A stretch of 64,000 nucleotides of DNA from Magnetospirillum aberrantis SpK (GTDB taxonomy: Bacteria; Pseudomonadota; Alphaproteobacteria; Rhodospirillales; Magnetospirillaceae), in contig NZ_JAAIYP010000007.1 in assembly GCF_011022235.1 (NCBI RefSeq), forward strand, positions 62,001-126,000. Direction: 5' to 3'. Numbering within the stretch: position 1 is the first letter of the stretch; every line of letters starts with the position of its first letter. Shown here piece after piece: positions 18,550 to 27,950 of this stretch. Under the pieces are notes generated by a model. The model did no database searches. It was not told the DNA's origin and worked only from the letters and a program-made list of their open reading frames with translations. Made by a program: the position numbers and the translations under genes.

Positions 18550-21500
18550 TCATCCGTGACGAGCGACCGCGCGGGCGGCCGCCAACAATTGGGCCTGACG
18601 GACACCGGACAGTCGGCCCGCCATGCTCAATTCGCTTTGGAAACTCGGCTTGCCGGCTGGGGTTCCCATTTCCCCATCCGAAAACTTGATGGTCGTGTCT
18701 CCCAAACCCGGCGCCGCGTCGCCGCTTTGGCCGGAACCGCCTTCGCCCTGGGGCTGGGGTTGCCCCTCGCCCTGGGGTTGGCCCTCGCCCTCGCCCTGGC
18801 CCGGCTGTCCCTGCCCTTGCGGCACGCCGCCGCCGACATTGATGCGGATGGTGGCGATGGCCTCGCGGCCGGCCTGGTCGCGGGCGATGACGCGGATCAC
18901 GACCTCGCCGGTGACACCGGGGGGAGGTTGCCCCACGAAGGTCCCTGTCTGGGGATTGAAGGCCAGCCATCCGGGCAGCGCGGCACCGTCAAGCTGGCTG
19001 GCGCTCAATTGCACACGGGCGTCGGCCTGGGTCGAGGCGAAGGTGTCGCTCGGCAAGGTGAAGTTGACCTGTGGACCGGTGCTGTCCACCACCACCACCG
19101 GCTTGACCACCACCAAGGCGTCCCCCTGCCCGGCACCGGCCGAGACCGTCGGAACCTTGTAGCTGGTGTCGCCAGTGCCGGTCGTCGTCGAGGTCGTCGG
19201 AGCAATGGTGCCACCCTGGGTGCCGCCAGAGCTTTGTGTGGACGACGAGAAAGTCGTCCCCGAAGTCCCGGTGTCACCTGTCGTGCCGGTGGTATCCGTC
19301 GAGGTCTCGGTGTTGCGCAACACGGTGACCAGCGGCGCCACCGGGTCACTGGACACAGGCGGCGTGGGCGGCGGAGCGGTCGTGCCGGTATCCCCGCCCT
19401 GGGCCGGCGCGGTGCTGCCGTTGTTGCCCGAGCTTTCGGTGGTCGGCGTGGCGATGGACACCGTCACCGTCATGGCGGTCGAGGTCGCCGGACTGCCGGC
19501 GCCGTCAACGATCTGCACCGCGTAGCTGCCGCTGGCGTCGCCGGTCGATGTCAGCTTGAGGCTGCGTAACAGCGCCTCGATCCGGGCCGGAGTCGGGTTG
19601 GCGTCGTTGGCGAAGTCGATGCGCAGCGCGTTGCCGCCCTGGCCATCGCTGACGGCGTGAACCGTGCCGATGACCACCCCGTTCACCGTCACCGTCTCGC
19701 CGGCGGCGATGGTCGAATCGCCGCCCGACGCCGCCGTGGTGCCGTCAAGCGAGAAGCTGACCCCGCTCAGCGAACCGGTGCCGGTGATGGTGATGTACCC
19801 TTGGCGAAAATCGGTCGAATCGGCGTCGGTCACCGTGGCGTTGCCGCCACTGTCGAAATCCAGCGTCGTTCCGGGGGCGCCGCTGACCGTGTCGCCGCCA
19901 AGTCCGCCGACCACCGGCGCCGCGTTGGCCACCGCGACGGTGATCGAACCGCTGGCTGTCTTGGCCCCGCCCGTGCCCTGGCTGACCGTGGTGCCGTCCG
20001 AGAACGTCCAGTTGATCTGCACGTTGCCCGCCGTCTGGCCAGTGTCCGCGCGATAGGCGATCTGTTGGATCGCACTGTCGACCAAGGCGGCGGTCGCGTT
20101 GGCGTTGAAGGTCAGCACCAAGGTCCCGGCGGAATTGGTGGTCACCGTGCCGATGGTGGTGGTGCCGATCTTCAGTGCGCCACCTTCGGTCAAGGTCGCG
20201 GAATCCGCCGCCCCCAGCAAGGTTCCAGAGCCCGAGAACAGGTCGTTGGCGCTGGCGCCGCCGTTGCGGACCAGCGTCAAGGTGGCGCCGTTGTAGTTGT
20301 TGCCAGCGTCCAGTTCCACGTCGGCGACGGTGGCGTTGGCATCCAGCACCACCGCCGAACCGCCCTTGGTGAAGCTGGGCGTGGCGTCCAGCCCCGAGAA
20401 GCTGGGCGTGTCGTTGACCGCCGCCACGGTGACGGTGATCGAGCCGGTGGCGGTCTTGGCCCCGCCCGAGCCCTGGCTGACCGTGGTGCCGTCCGAGAAG
20501 GTGAAGTTGACGGTGATGGCCCCCGATTCGGTGTCGCTGGCGTTGGTGTAGGTGATCTGTTGCAGCACGCTGTCGACCAGCGCCGCCGTGGCGTTGGCGT
20601 TGAAGGTCAGCACCAGGGTCCCGGCGGAATTGGTGGTCACCGTGCCGATGGTGGTGGCGCCGACCGTCAGCGAGGCCCCCTCGGTCAACGCCCCCAGGGT
20701 GCCGGTATTGCCGAACGTGTCGTTGGCGTTGGCGCCGCCGTTGCGGGCCAGCGTCAGGGTGGCGCCGTTGTAATTGTCGGCGGCGTCCAGTTCCGCGTCG
20801 GACAAGGTGGCGTTGGCATCCAGGACGGTGGCGACGTTTTCGTTGGGATTGGGGGTGGCGTCCAGCCCGGCAAAGGCCGGCGCGTCGTTGACGGCGGCGA
20901 CGCTGACCGTCGCCGTCGCCGCCGAACCGGTGTGGCCGTCGGTGTCGCGCCCGGTGAAGGTGATGGTGCGATCCGTGGTGTTGGGCGCGTCGGAGGTATT
21001 GTTGAAAGTCACCTCTTTCATCAACGCCAGATACTCGGCCTTGGTGGCCAAACCCGACAGGGTGATCTGGGACGCCGAATCGTAGGTGATGGTGATGTTG
21101 GTGACGATGTCGCCACTGGTCCGCGAGCCAACCTTGATGACGTCGCCGCTCTGGGCGTTGGTGATCTGGATCACCAACTGGTTCAGATTGGCGCTGTCAC
21201 CATCGGCCACGGTGGCGTCGGCGGCGACGATGGACACCGCGCCGCCATCCTCGGTGAAGCTTGCGGTCTTGCCGGTTCCGGCGGCGGTGCCGTCCAGGTC
21301 GATGATCGGCGCGGCAACCACCGAAATGGTCGCGGTCGGCGGCGTGGCGTCGGCGGCGGTGCCGTCGTTGACCGTCACCGTCACCGTGCGGCCGCCGGCG
21401 GTGGTCGCCCCCGCCGCGTTGGTGTTCTGGTAAAGGATCGTTTTGATCACCGTTTCATAGGCCGCCTTGGTGGCCGAGCCCGACAAGGTGATCTGGGTCG

Positions 21501-24498
21501 CCGAATCATAGGTGATGGTGATGCCGTTGCTGGTGGCCGGGGTGCCGCTGATGGTCAGCGACTCGCCGGCGTCGGTGTTGCCGGTCAGGGTGATCACCGC
21601 GCTCGCCATGTTGGCGTTGTCCACGTCGGTGATGGTGAAGTCGCTGTCCACCACCGCGACCGCGCTGCCGCCGGCCGAGAACGCGGTGGTGAAGTTGCCC
21701 GACCCGGCACCCGAACTGTCATTGGCGTCGGCGACCGCGCTGGGGGCGTCGTTGACCGCGCTCACGCTCAGCGAGCCGCTGGCGGTGGTGTTGGAATAGG
21801 CGGTGGCGTTGCCGTTGGTTTGGGTGTCGGCATAGCGGGCGGTGGCCCCCGACGACGCCGTTCCCGAGCTCTGGTCCCAGGCGCGGACGGTGATGGTGGC
21901 GGTCTCGCCGTTCTGGCTGTCTGGCACATAGCGCACATAGGCGGTGGGCGACAGCAGCAGCGAATTGGCCGCCGACGGGGTCTGGCTGGCGGCGAAGCTG
22001 GTCCAGGTGCCGTCGCTGCCGTTGGTCGAATCGGTCGAGAACTGCCAGGTGCCGTTGCCGGTGGTGCCGCTGACGGCGATGCCCAGCGTGTCGCCGTCAA
22101 CGTCCGCCGAGGTCAGCCCGGCCAGGATAGTCGCCACCGTGACGCCGGTGGTGGTGGTGTCCTCGTTGGTGGTGGTGAAAGCATAGGTGCCCGAGGCCGT
22201 GGGCGCGTCGTTGACGGCGGTGATGTCAACGCTGACCGTGCCCAGGGTCACGGTGCCGCCGGCTCCACCGTCGTTGGCGGTGATGGTCAGGGAGGTGGCG
22301 GCGTTGCCGCTGGCGTTGCTGGCGCCCGTGTACTGGATGTTGCTGGCGGTGTTCAGGAAGGTGTCGATGTTGGCGGCCGTCCCGGTCAGCGTCAGCGTGC
22401 CGGTACCAGAACCGCCCACGGTGACGCTGCCACCCGAGGTGGCGGCCAGGCTGCCCGCCCCGGCCGCGATGGTCACGGTGATGTTGCCCGCGGTATCGAC
22501 GTCGGCCAAGGTGATGGCCGACAGATCGACGTTGCTGGCGGTATCCTCGGTCACCGTCACGCTGGCCGGCACGCCCGAGGCGGTGGGCACGTCGTCACCA
22601 CCGCTGAAGTTGACGGTATAGGTCTTACTGTCCGTCAGCGTCCCGTCGGACACCGTCACCGTGAAGGTGTCGGTGGGCGAGGTGCCCGAGGCGATGGCGT
22701 TGATGTCCGCGGCTTTCGGCACATAGGCGTAGGCGCCGCTGGTGCTGTTGACGTACAGCGTGCCGTAGGTTCCCTCCAAAGAGCGGTCGTACGCGGCAGC
22801 GAGATAGCTGCCGCTGAAGCCACCCGAAATGCCGTAGGTCTTGGTCGCCCCGGTGTCGGCGTCGGTGGCCGACAACGTGCCGGTGGTGTTGCTGAACGTG
22901 TCGGCGGCAGTGGTGTCGGTGTACGACCCGGCGCTGGGCGTGCTCAGTACCGGGGCGTCGTTGGTGCCGGTGATGGTGACATTCAAGACGCCGTGATCGC
23001 TGTTGGTGCCGTCGGTGGTGGTGTAGTTGAAGTAATCGTGCAGCGTGGCGCCCGCCGCCAGCGCCGCGACGGCGGGATTGGAATTGTCCACCGTGTAGGT
23101 GTAGGTGCCGTCGCTGTTGAGCGTCAGCGACCCATAGGTGCCTGCTAACGCCTGCCCCACGACTCCCGCCGGCCCCGCGCCTTCGGTGTTGCCGGTCCTG
23201 AACGACGACACCGAGGTCGCCAGGAAATCGTTGGTGAGAACGTTGCCGGTCGGGTTGGTGCTGGCCGTTCCGTCGCTGACCCCGCCCGCCTCGGTCGCGG
23301 CGGCGGTGTCGTTGCTGGCGGTGGTGGTGGTCGGAATATAGAAGTTGATCAGCGCGAGGTCGGTATAGGTCACCCCGGAAATGAAGATGTTGAAGATGTT
23401 GAAGCCGTCCTTGTCGTACACGACGGCCATCGTTCCATCCGTGCCGGTCGTCGCCGTGACGGACGCCAACCCTCCGCTTTCCTTGGCCGGCGTCACGATG
23501 ACCAGATTCACGCCACCGGGATCGGCACGAGCGCTATTGTCGTAGGAATAGAACTGGGCCTGAGCCTCGAACGTGAACGTCGAGACGTCGATGCCGTAAT
23601 CCGCGAACGAGAACCTGTCGGTCGCCGCCTGAAAATTCGTCACGATATTCGCGACGTCGGACAAACCGTCTTCCGCCGGCAGGGTATTGTTGCTGGCAGT
23701 CCCCGTGTCGAACCCACCGCCGGTGGCCACGACAAAGATGTCGGCACCGGCCGTACCGGCCGTCGTTCCCGGGTTCATGGTGACATTACCGAGCACGCTG
23801 CCGTAAGTGTCGATCGCCAGCGTCACGCCATCGACATCGCCGACCGTCGCCTCGAAGGACCAGTCGCCGCCCAGGATGGCCGCGCCCGTGGCGTCGTCCG
23901 ACGCCGCCACGTCGGCACCGGTGATGTCCGCCAGTCGGGCGACAAGGGCTTGGCCATTTTCGCCGGCGCCAACCGAACAACCGTAAAGCAACAGGTCGCC
24001 ATCGGCGGAAAGCGCGGCCCCCAAAGCCGTCAGATCGGCCTGGACCCCGGAATCGGCCAGGGTGGCGGCGGTGACAGTGTCGGTGCCGATGGTCAAACTG
24101 CCCTCGGTCCCGTGGGACAGGATATGGATGGCGTCGTAGCCGGAATGGGTTTCCGCCCATTGCGCCATCTGGTCCAAACCGCTTTCGCCGCCGTCGATCA
24201 GCACCACCTCGACGCCCGCGCGCACGCCGTCCACCAATGTCTGGTAACCGGCGAGGCTGGTATCGACGAAGGCGACTTCCTTCTTGCCGTCGTTCAACGC
24301 CGGATCGGCCTCGCGCACCGTGACCGGAGCGGGCGTGTCATGACCGGAATCCGAAGCAGAATCCGAGATGGAATCGCCGCTGTCGGCGGTCTGGTGAACC
24401 GCGTCGGCGACGGCCGCGCCGTCGAACATGAAGCGCGGCTCCAGGGCCAGGATGGTTGGCCGGATCATCGTCCGGGCCTTTTGCCGCTGGGCATTCAT
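18550..24498 (-). CDS. Giant LEPR/DUF4347 cadherin-like surface protein
   Basis: The 1982-residue protein starts at an ATG (24498) behind GGAGGAACG. The N-terminus is not a Sec signal but carries TILALEPRFMFDGAA (LEPR at residues 19-22), the N-terminal motif of a family of very long bacterial surface proteins. Residues about 72-230 match DUF4347 (VAFVDTSLAGYQTLVDGV, IHILSHGTEG, LLLYGCSVGAGENG). A long series of Thr/Gly/Asn-rich cadherin/Ig-like modules ending in AVNDAP or similar follows, then a CADG-type domain (LPGWLAFNPQTGTFVGQPP), a Gly/Gln/Glu/Pro linker and a conserved-looking C-terminal helix (FQSELSMAGRLSGVRQAQLL). I see no RTX nonapeptides. It heads the minus-strand operon with TolC, adaptors and the M50 fusion, its likely exporter. 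Adhesion or biofilm function is inferred. Confidence 0.85.
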   Translation of the reverse strand: MNAQRQKARTMIRPTILALEPRFMFDGAAVADAVHQTADSGDSISDSASDSGHDTPAPVTVREADPALNDGKKEVAFVDTSLAGYQTLVDGVRAGVEVVLIDGGESGLDQMAQWAETHSGYDAIHILSHGTEGSLTIGTDTVTAATLADSGVQADLTALGAALSADGDLLLYGCSVGAGENGQALVARLADITGADVAASDDATGAAILGGDWSFEATVGDVDGVTLAIDTYGSVLGNVTMNPGTTAGTAGADIFVVATGGGFDTGTASNNTLPAEDGLSDVANIVTNFQAATDRFSFADYGIDVSTFTFEAQAQFYSYDNSARADPGGVNLVIVTPAKESGGLASVTATTGTDGTMAVVYDKDGFNIFNIFISGVTYTDLALINFYIPTTTTASNDTAAATEAGGVSDGTASTNPTGNVLTNDFLATSVSSFRTGNTEGAGPAGVVGQALAGTYGSLTLNSDGTYTYTVDNSNPAVAALAAGATLHDYFNYTTTDGTNSDHGVLNVTITGTNDAPVLSTPSAGSYTDTTAADTFSNTTGTLSATDADTGATKTYGISGGFSGSYLAAAYDRSLEGTYGTLYVNSTSGAYAYVPKAADINAIASGTSPTDTFTVTVSDGTLTDSKTYTVNFSGGDDVPTASGVPASVTVTEDTASNVDLSAITLADVDTAGNITVTIAAGAGSLAATSGGSVTVGGSGTGTLTLTGTAANIDTFLNTASNIQYTGASNASGNAATSLTITANDGGAGGTVTLGTVSVDITAVNDAPTASGTYAFTTTNEDTTTTGVTVATILAGLTSADVDGDTLGIAVSGTTGNGTWQFSTDSTNGSDGTWTSFAASQTPSAANSLLLSPTAYVRYVPDSQNGETATITVRAWDQSSGTASSGATARYADTQTNGNATAYSNTTASGSLSVSAVNDAPSAVADANDSSGAGSGNFTTAFSAGGSAVAVVDSDFTITDVDNANMASAVITLTGNTDAGESLTISGTPATSNGITITYDSATQITLSGSATKAAYETVIKTILYQNTNAAGATTAGGRTVTVTVNDGTAADATPPTATISVVAAPIIDLDGTAAGTGKTASFTEDGGAVSIVAADATVADGDSANLNQLVIQITNAQSGDVIKVGSRTSGDIVTNITITYDSASQITLSGLATKAEYLALMKEVTFNNTSDAPNTTDRTITFTGRDTDGHTGSAATATVSVAAVNDAPAFAGLDATPNPNENVATVLDANATLSDAELDAADNYNGATLTLARNGGANANDTFGNTGTLGALTEGASLTVGATTIGTVTTNSAGTLVLTFNANATAALVDSVLQQITYTNASDTESGAITVNFTFSDGTTVSQGSGGAKTATGSITVTVAAVNDTPSFSGLDATPSFTKGGSAVVLDANATVADVELDAGNNYNGATLTLVRNGGASANDLFSGSGTLLGAADSATLTEGGALKIGTTTIGTVTTNSAGTLVLTFNANATAALVDSAIQQIAYRADTGQTAGNVQINWTFSDGTTVSQGTGGAKTASGSITVAVANAAPVVGGLGGDTVSGAPGTTLDFDSGGNATVTDADSTDFRQGYITITGTGSLSGVSFSLDGTTAASGGDSTIAAGETVTVNGVVIGTVHAVSDGQGGNALRIDFANDANPTPARIEALLRSLKLTSTGDASGSYAVQIVDGAGSPATSTAMTVTVSIATPTTESSGNNGSTAPAQGGDTGTTAPPPTPPVSSDPVAPLVTVLRNTETSTDTTGTTGDTGTSGTTFSSSTQSSGGTQGGTIAPTTSTTTGTGDTSYKVPTVSAGAGQGDALVVVKPVVVVDSTGPQVNFTLPSDTFASTQADARVQLSASQLDGAALPGWLAFNPQTGTFVGQPPPGVTGEVVIRVIARDQAGREAIATIRINVGGGVPQGQGQPGQGEGEGQPQGEGQPQPQGEGGSGQSGDAAPGLGDTTIKFSDGEMGTPAGKPSFQSELSMAGRLSGVRQAQLLAAARAVARHG
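19912..20880 (-). repeat. Two long direct repeats inside the giant surface protein gene
   Basis: Two adjacent segments of roughly 480 bp (about 19912-20400 and 20401-20880) encode near-duplicate modules: GLDATP, LDANATxxDxELDAxxNYNGATL, LTEG, TIGTVTTNSAGTLVLTFNAN, then TFSDGTTVSQGxGGAKTAxG. Long stretches of DNA are also nearly identical (for example 20108-20163 against 20605-20660), so the modules arose by recent duplication or conversion and could recombine. Confidence 0.75.
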
Positions 24499-24890
24499 GG
24501 GCGTTCCTCCGGCAACATCTCTCAACCTCAAAGAGGTACACTACACCGAAAACTCGTAATAGGTGATGATTTTGGAATCAAGGAACAATTTGAAACATTT
24601 ATGCACAGGTCGTCAGTGCCATTAGACTCATATCTAGCGCAATGCACATCTATTGGTAAACGGCAAACCGAGTTCACATAGACGCCATAAGGTTGCCCAG
24701 GAACCAGCATGATGGGCGGTAAACAGATCATTTTTCCTGTTTTGCGAGCATACACTTTTCATTTTAACAAATTTTGATACAGTAACTTCGCCTGATTGGC
24801 CACCATAGCGACTCAAGCAAGTAGCTTATCGCCATTTGGATGCCACGGATTGGAGTCGTTTGCATCGATAATTGTAAGGGGAGAGCAAGG
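24499..24890. promoter_or_regulatory. AT-rich divergent intergenic region
   Basis: This 392-bp spacer separates the giant surface protein gene (leftward) from the collar-protein cluster (rightward). It is visibly more AT-rich than its surroundings, with runs such as AACAAATTTTGATACAG. It should hold both promoters. I could not assign a clear -35/-10 pair or an operator. The local base composition shift may mark transferred DNA or a silencer-bound promoter region. Confidence 0.5.
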
Positions 24891-25625
24891 ATGAAAACCA
24901 AACGAGCTCTGTTTTCGACCACCGTGCTGGCGGCCACGGCCGCAGCCGCGACCCTGAGCCTGAGCGCACGCCCTGCCGCCGCCTGCGGAACCGAGGCCTA
25001 TATCGGGCAGATTTGCATCATGGCCGGGTCATATTGCCCCTACAACACCGCCGAGCCGACGGGCCAGCTTCTTCAGATCAGAGAGTATCAGGCCCTGTAT
25101 TCACTGATCGGTTGTACCTATGGCGGCGATTGCCGCGACACCATGGGGGTCCCCGACATGCGTGGCCGTGCCCCGATCGGCTATGGCACCGGACCGGGAT
25201 TGACCCCGCGCGCCTGGAGCGGGAAATACGGTCAGGAATATGTCACCCAGACCATCGCCATGATGGCGCCCCACACCCATACGGCCACCTTCAAGCCCAG
25301 CGGAAACGGTGGCGGCGGCACGGCGGCCGAGGTCAAGGTCTCGACCGATCCCGGCGACACCAACAGTCCGGCCGGGGGCAAGTACCTGTCCGCCGCGTCC
25401 TCGTCGGGGGTCAAGATCTACAACAGCGGAACCAACGCCAGCGCCTTGACGCCCCTGAGCGGAGTGTCCGGCGGCGGCGGCGGCGGTAGCAGCGGCGGGA
25501 CCGTCACCGTCAATCCCACCGGCGGCCTCCCCAATGGCACGGCGGCCCCCATACCAACCGTACCGCCGTCGATCGCCATGCGTTACTGCATCGTCCTCGA
25601 TGGCCTCTATCCGCCCCGCCCATAG
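24891..25625 (+). CDS. Exported tail-collar-domain protein, copy 1
   Basis: The 244-residue protein has a Sec signal peptide (MKTKRALFSTTVLAATAAAATLSLSARPAAA) and then the phage tail-collar fold common in MdpB/tail-fibre-like proteins: YIGQICIMAGSYCPYNTAEPTGQLL, ALYSLIGCTYGGDCRDTMGVPDMRGRAPIGYGTGPGL, QTIAMMAPHTHTATF. A Gly/Ser-rich spacer and SIAMRYCIV at the C-terminus follow. Non-exported relatives lack the extra cysteines seen here (AACG, ICI, YCP, GCTYGGDC, RYC), which could form disulfides in the periplasm or outside the cell. It is the first of four tandem paralogs and begins behind AAGGGGAGAGCAAGG. Function unknown; a surface or matrix protein is a guess. Confidence 0.82.
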   Translation: MKTKRALFSTTVLAATAAAATLSLSARPAAACGTEAYIGQICIMAGSYCPYNTAEPTGQLLQIREYQALYSLIGCTYGGDCRDTMGVPDMRGRAPIGYGTGPGLTPRAWSGKYGQEYVTQTIAMMAPHTHTATFKPSGNGGGGTAAEVKVSTDPGDTNSPAGGKYLSAASSSGVKIYNSGTNASALTPLSGVSGGGGGGSSGGTVTVNPTGGLPNGTAAPIPTVPPSIAMRYCIVLDGLYPPRP

Positions 25626-25663
25626 GCGTCGGGTCCAGTGACAGCAAAAAGGGGAATTCAGAC

Positions 25664-26374
25664 ATGAAAACAAAGCATGCCCTGTTCTCGACCTCCATGC
25701 TGGCCGCCGTCGCGGCCTTGACCCTGGGGGCGCGGCCCGCCGCCGCCTGCGGCGACGACGCCTATATCGGGCAAATCTGTATCGTCGCCGGGAATTTCTG
25801 CCCCCGCAACACCGTCGAAGCGAACGGTCAGCTTCTTCCCTTCAACGCCAACCAAGCATTGTATTCCCTGATCGGCACGACCTATGGCGGCGATGGCCGC
25901 ACCACCGTTGGGGTCCCCGACCTGCGCGGCCGGGTCCCGACCGGCTATGGCACCGGGCCGGGGCTGACCACGCGCGCATGGGGACAAAAATATGGTCAGG
26001 AAGGCGTCACCCAGACCATCGCCATGATGGCGCCCCACACCCATGCGGCGACCTTCGTGCCCAGCGGAAGCGGTGGCGGCGGCACGGCGGCCGAGGTCAA
26101 GGTCTCGACCGATCCCGGCGACACCAACACTCCGGCCGGGGGCAAGTACCTGTCCGCCGCGTCCTCGTCGGGGGTCAAGATCTACAACAGCGGAACCAAC
26201 GCCAGCGCCTTGACGCCCCTGAACGGAGTGTCCGGCGGCGGCGGCGGCGGTAGCAGCGGCGGGACCGTCACCGTCAATGCCACCGGCGGCGGACAACCCA
26301 TCCCGACCCTGCCGCCGTCCATCGCCATGCGTTATTGCATCGTCACCAGCGGCCTCTATCCACCCCGCCCATAA
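25664..26374 (+). CDS. Exported tail-collar-domain protein, copy 2
   Basis: Second tandem copy, 236 residues: signal peptide MKTKHALFSTSMLAAVAALT..., then YIGQICIVAGNFCPRNTVEANGQLL and the collar core TTYGGDGRTTVGVPDLRGRVPTGYGTGPGL. This copy has GTTYGGDG where the other three have GCTYGGDC, so it lacks one cysteine pair and is closer to the ancestral collar sequence. The middle of the gene (26141-26223) is identical over 83 bp to the same part of copies 1, 3 and 4. The start follows AAAGGGG; it lies 38 nt after copy 1 and is probably co-transcribed. Confidence 0.8.
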   Translation: MKTKHALFSTSMLAAVAALTLGARPAAACGDDAYIGQICIVAGNFCPRNTVEANGQLLPFNANQALYSLIGTTYGGDGRTTVGVPDLRGRVPTGYGTGPGLTTRAWGQKYGQEGVTQTIAMMAPHTHAATFVPSGSGGGGTAAEVKVSTDPGDTNTPAGGKYLSAASSSGVKIYNSGTNASALTPLNGVSGGGGGGSSGGTVTVNATGGGQPIPTLPPSIAMRYCIVTSGLYPPRP

Positions 26375-26418
26375 GCGCCAACGTCGTGAACAACAGAGCA
26401 AACAAGGAGAGTTCAAGC

Positions 26419-27147
26419 ATGAAAACGAAACATGCCCTGTTCTCAGCCTCGGTGCTGGCCGCTGTCGCGACCTTGACCCTGGGGGGCCGGCCCGCCGCCG
26501 CCTGCGGCACCGAGGCTTATATCGGACAAATCTGTATCGTCGCCGGGAGTTTCTGCCCCCGCGGCACCGTCGAAACCAACGGCCAGCTTCTTCCCCTCAG
26601 CGACAACGAAGCATTGTTTGCCTTGATCGGCTGCACCTATGGCGGTGACTGCCGTACCACCATGGGGGTCCCCGACCTGCGCGGCCGGGCGCCGACCGGC
26701 TATGGTCAAGGGCCGGGGCTGACAGAATACTCTGTGGGCGAGAGATATGGTCTGGAAAGCGTCACCCAGACCATCGCCATGATGGCGCCCCATAACCACA
26801 CGGCCACCTTCACGCCCGACGGCAGCGGTGGCGGCAGCAGCGGCACGGCGGCCCAAGTCCTGGTCTCGACCGACCCCGGCGACACCAACAGTCCGACCGG
26901 GGGCAAGTACCTGTCCGCCGCGTCCTCGTCGGGGGTCAAGATCTACAACAGCGGAACCAACGCCAGCGCCTTGACGCCCCTGAGCGGAGTATCCGGCGGC
27001 GGCGGTAGCGGCGGCGGCGGGACCGTCACCGTCGATCCCACCGGCGGCACCCCCAATGGCACGGTGACCCCCATCCCGACCGTGCCGCCATCGATCGCCA
27101 TGCGCTATTGCATGGTCACGGTAGGCCTTTATCCATCCCGCCCATAA
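26419..27147 (+). CDS. Exported tail-collar-domain protein, copy 3
   Basis: Third tandem copy, 242 residues, starting at an ATG behind AAGGAGAG. Signal peptide MKTKHALFSASVLAAVATLTLGGRPAAA is shared almost exactly with copy 4. The collar core is CTYGGDCRTTMGVPDLRGRAPTGYGQGPGL. It diverges most just after that core (TEYSVGERYGLES, against TxAWGQKYGQEG in copies 2 and 4), which is the face expected to vary between paralogs. The conserved 83-bp block occurs at 26902-26984. Confidence 0.8.
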   Translation: MKTKHALFSASVLAAVATLTLGGRPAAACGTEAYIGQICIVAGSFCPRGTVETNGQLLPLSDNEALFALIGCTYGGDCRTTMGVPDLRGRAPTGYGQGPGLTEYSVGERYGLESVTQTIAMMAPHNHTATFTPDGSGGGSSGTAAQVLVSTDPGDTNSPTGGKYLSAASSSGVKIYNSGTNASALTPLSGVSGGGGSGGGGTVTVDPTGGTPNGTVTPIPTVPPSIAMRYCMVTVGLYPSRP

Positions 27148-27177
27148 ACGTCTGGTCCAATAAGGGGGAGTTCAAAC

Positions 27178-27891
27178 ATGAAACCGAAACATGCCCTGTT
27201 CTCAGCCTCGGTGCTGGCCGCTGTCGCGACCTTGACCCTGGGGGGCCGGCCCGCCGCCGCATGCGGCACCGAGGCTTATACCGGACAAATCTGCGTCGTA
27301 GCCGGGAATTTCTGCCCTCGCAACACCGTAGAAGCCAATGGCCAGATCATCGCCATCAGCACAAACACCGCATTGTTTTCCTTGATCGGCTGCACCTATG
27401 GCGGTGACTGCTCTACCACCATGGGGGTGCCCGATCTGCGCGGTCGGGCGCCGACCGGCTATGGTCAAGGGCCGGGGCTGACCACGCACGCATGGGGACA
27501 AAAATATGGTCAGGAAGGCGTCACCCAAACCATCGCCATGATGGCGCCCCACACCCATGCGGCGACCTTCACCCCCAGCGGCAGTGGTAACAGCAGCAGC
27601 GGCACGGCGGCCCAAGTCCTGGTCTCGACCGATCCCGGCGACACCAACAGTCCGACTGGGGGCAAGTACCTGTCCGCCGCGTCCTCGTCGGGGGTCAAGA
27701 TCTACAACAGCGGAACCAACGCCAGCGCCTTGACGCCCCTGAACGGGGTGTCCGGCGGTGGCGGTGGCGGTGGCGGGACCGTCACCGTCGATCCCACCGG
27801 CGCGGGGCAATCCATCCCCACCGTGCCGCCATCGATCGCCATGCGCTATTGCATGGTCACGCAAGGCCTTTTCCCAGAGCGCCAAAATTAA
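27178..27891 (+). CDS. Exported tail-collar-domain protein, copy 4
   Basis: Fourth tandem copy, 237 residues, starting behind AAGGGGGAG, 30 nt after copy 3. It shares the signal peptide of copy 3 and the WGQKYGQEGVTQT segment of copy 2, so it looks mosaic. The conserved 83-bp block lies at 27661-27743. It ends SIAMRYCMVTQGLF followed by PERQN, unlike the YP..RP ends of the others. A GC-rich hairpin at 27908-27930 follows the stop and probably ends the cluster. Confidence 0.8.
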   Translation: MKPKHALFSASVLAAVATLTLGGRPAAACGTEAYTGQICVVAGNFCPRNTVEANGQIIAISTNTALFSLIGCTYGGDCSTTMGVPDLRGRAPTGYGQGPGLTTHAWGQKYGQEGVTQTIAMMAPHTHAATFTPSGSGNSSSGTAAQVLVSTDPGDTNSPTGGKYLSAASSSGVKIYNSGTNASALTPLNGVSGGGGGGGGTVTVDPTGAGQSIPTVPPSIAMRYCMVTQGLFPERQN

Positions 27892-27907
27892 CCACGTTCC
27901 GATCCGA

Positions 27908-27930
27908 GGCCGCCGCCATGCGCGGCGGCC
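27908..27930. terminator. GC-rich hairpin between convergent genes
   Basis: A perfect 9-bp stem (GGCCGCCGC / GCGGCGGCC) with a 5-nt loop lies between the end of the collar cluster and the end of the convergent esterase gene. No T-run follows on either side, so termination is likely but not certain. Confidence 0.5.
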
Positions 27931-27950
27931 CCCTCTCCATTACATCGTGT

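Noticed and set aside
19657-23148. 1163-codon plus-strand frame opposite the giant surface protein gene
   Set aside because: It has no recognisable domain and mirrors the repetitive adhesin modules on the minus strand.
25377-27743. CRISPR-like array suggested by four evenly spaced identical blocks
   Set aside because: The blocks are 83 bp inside four homologous coding genes about 760 bp apart, not short repeats with unique spacers.
24891-27891. Prophage tail-fibre cluster
   Set aside because: The proteins carry Sec signal peptides and no other phage gene is nearby.
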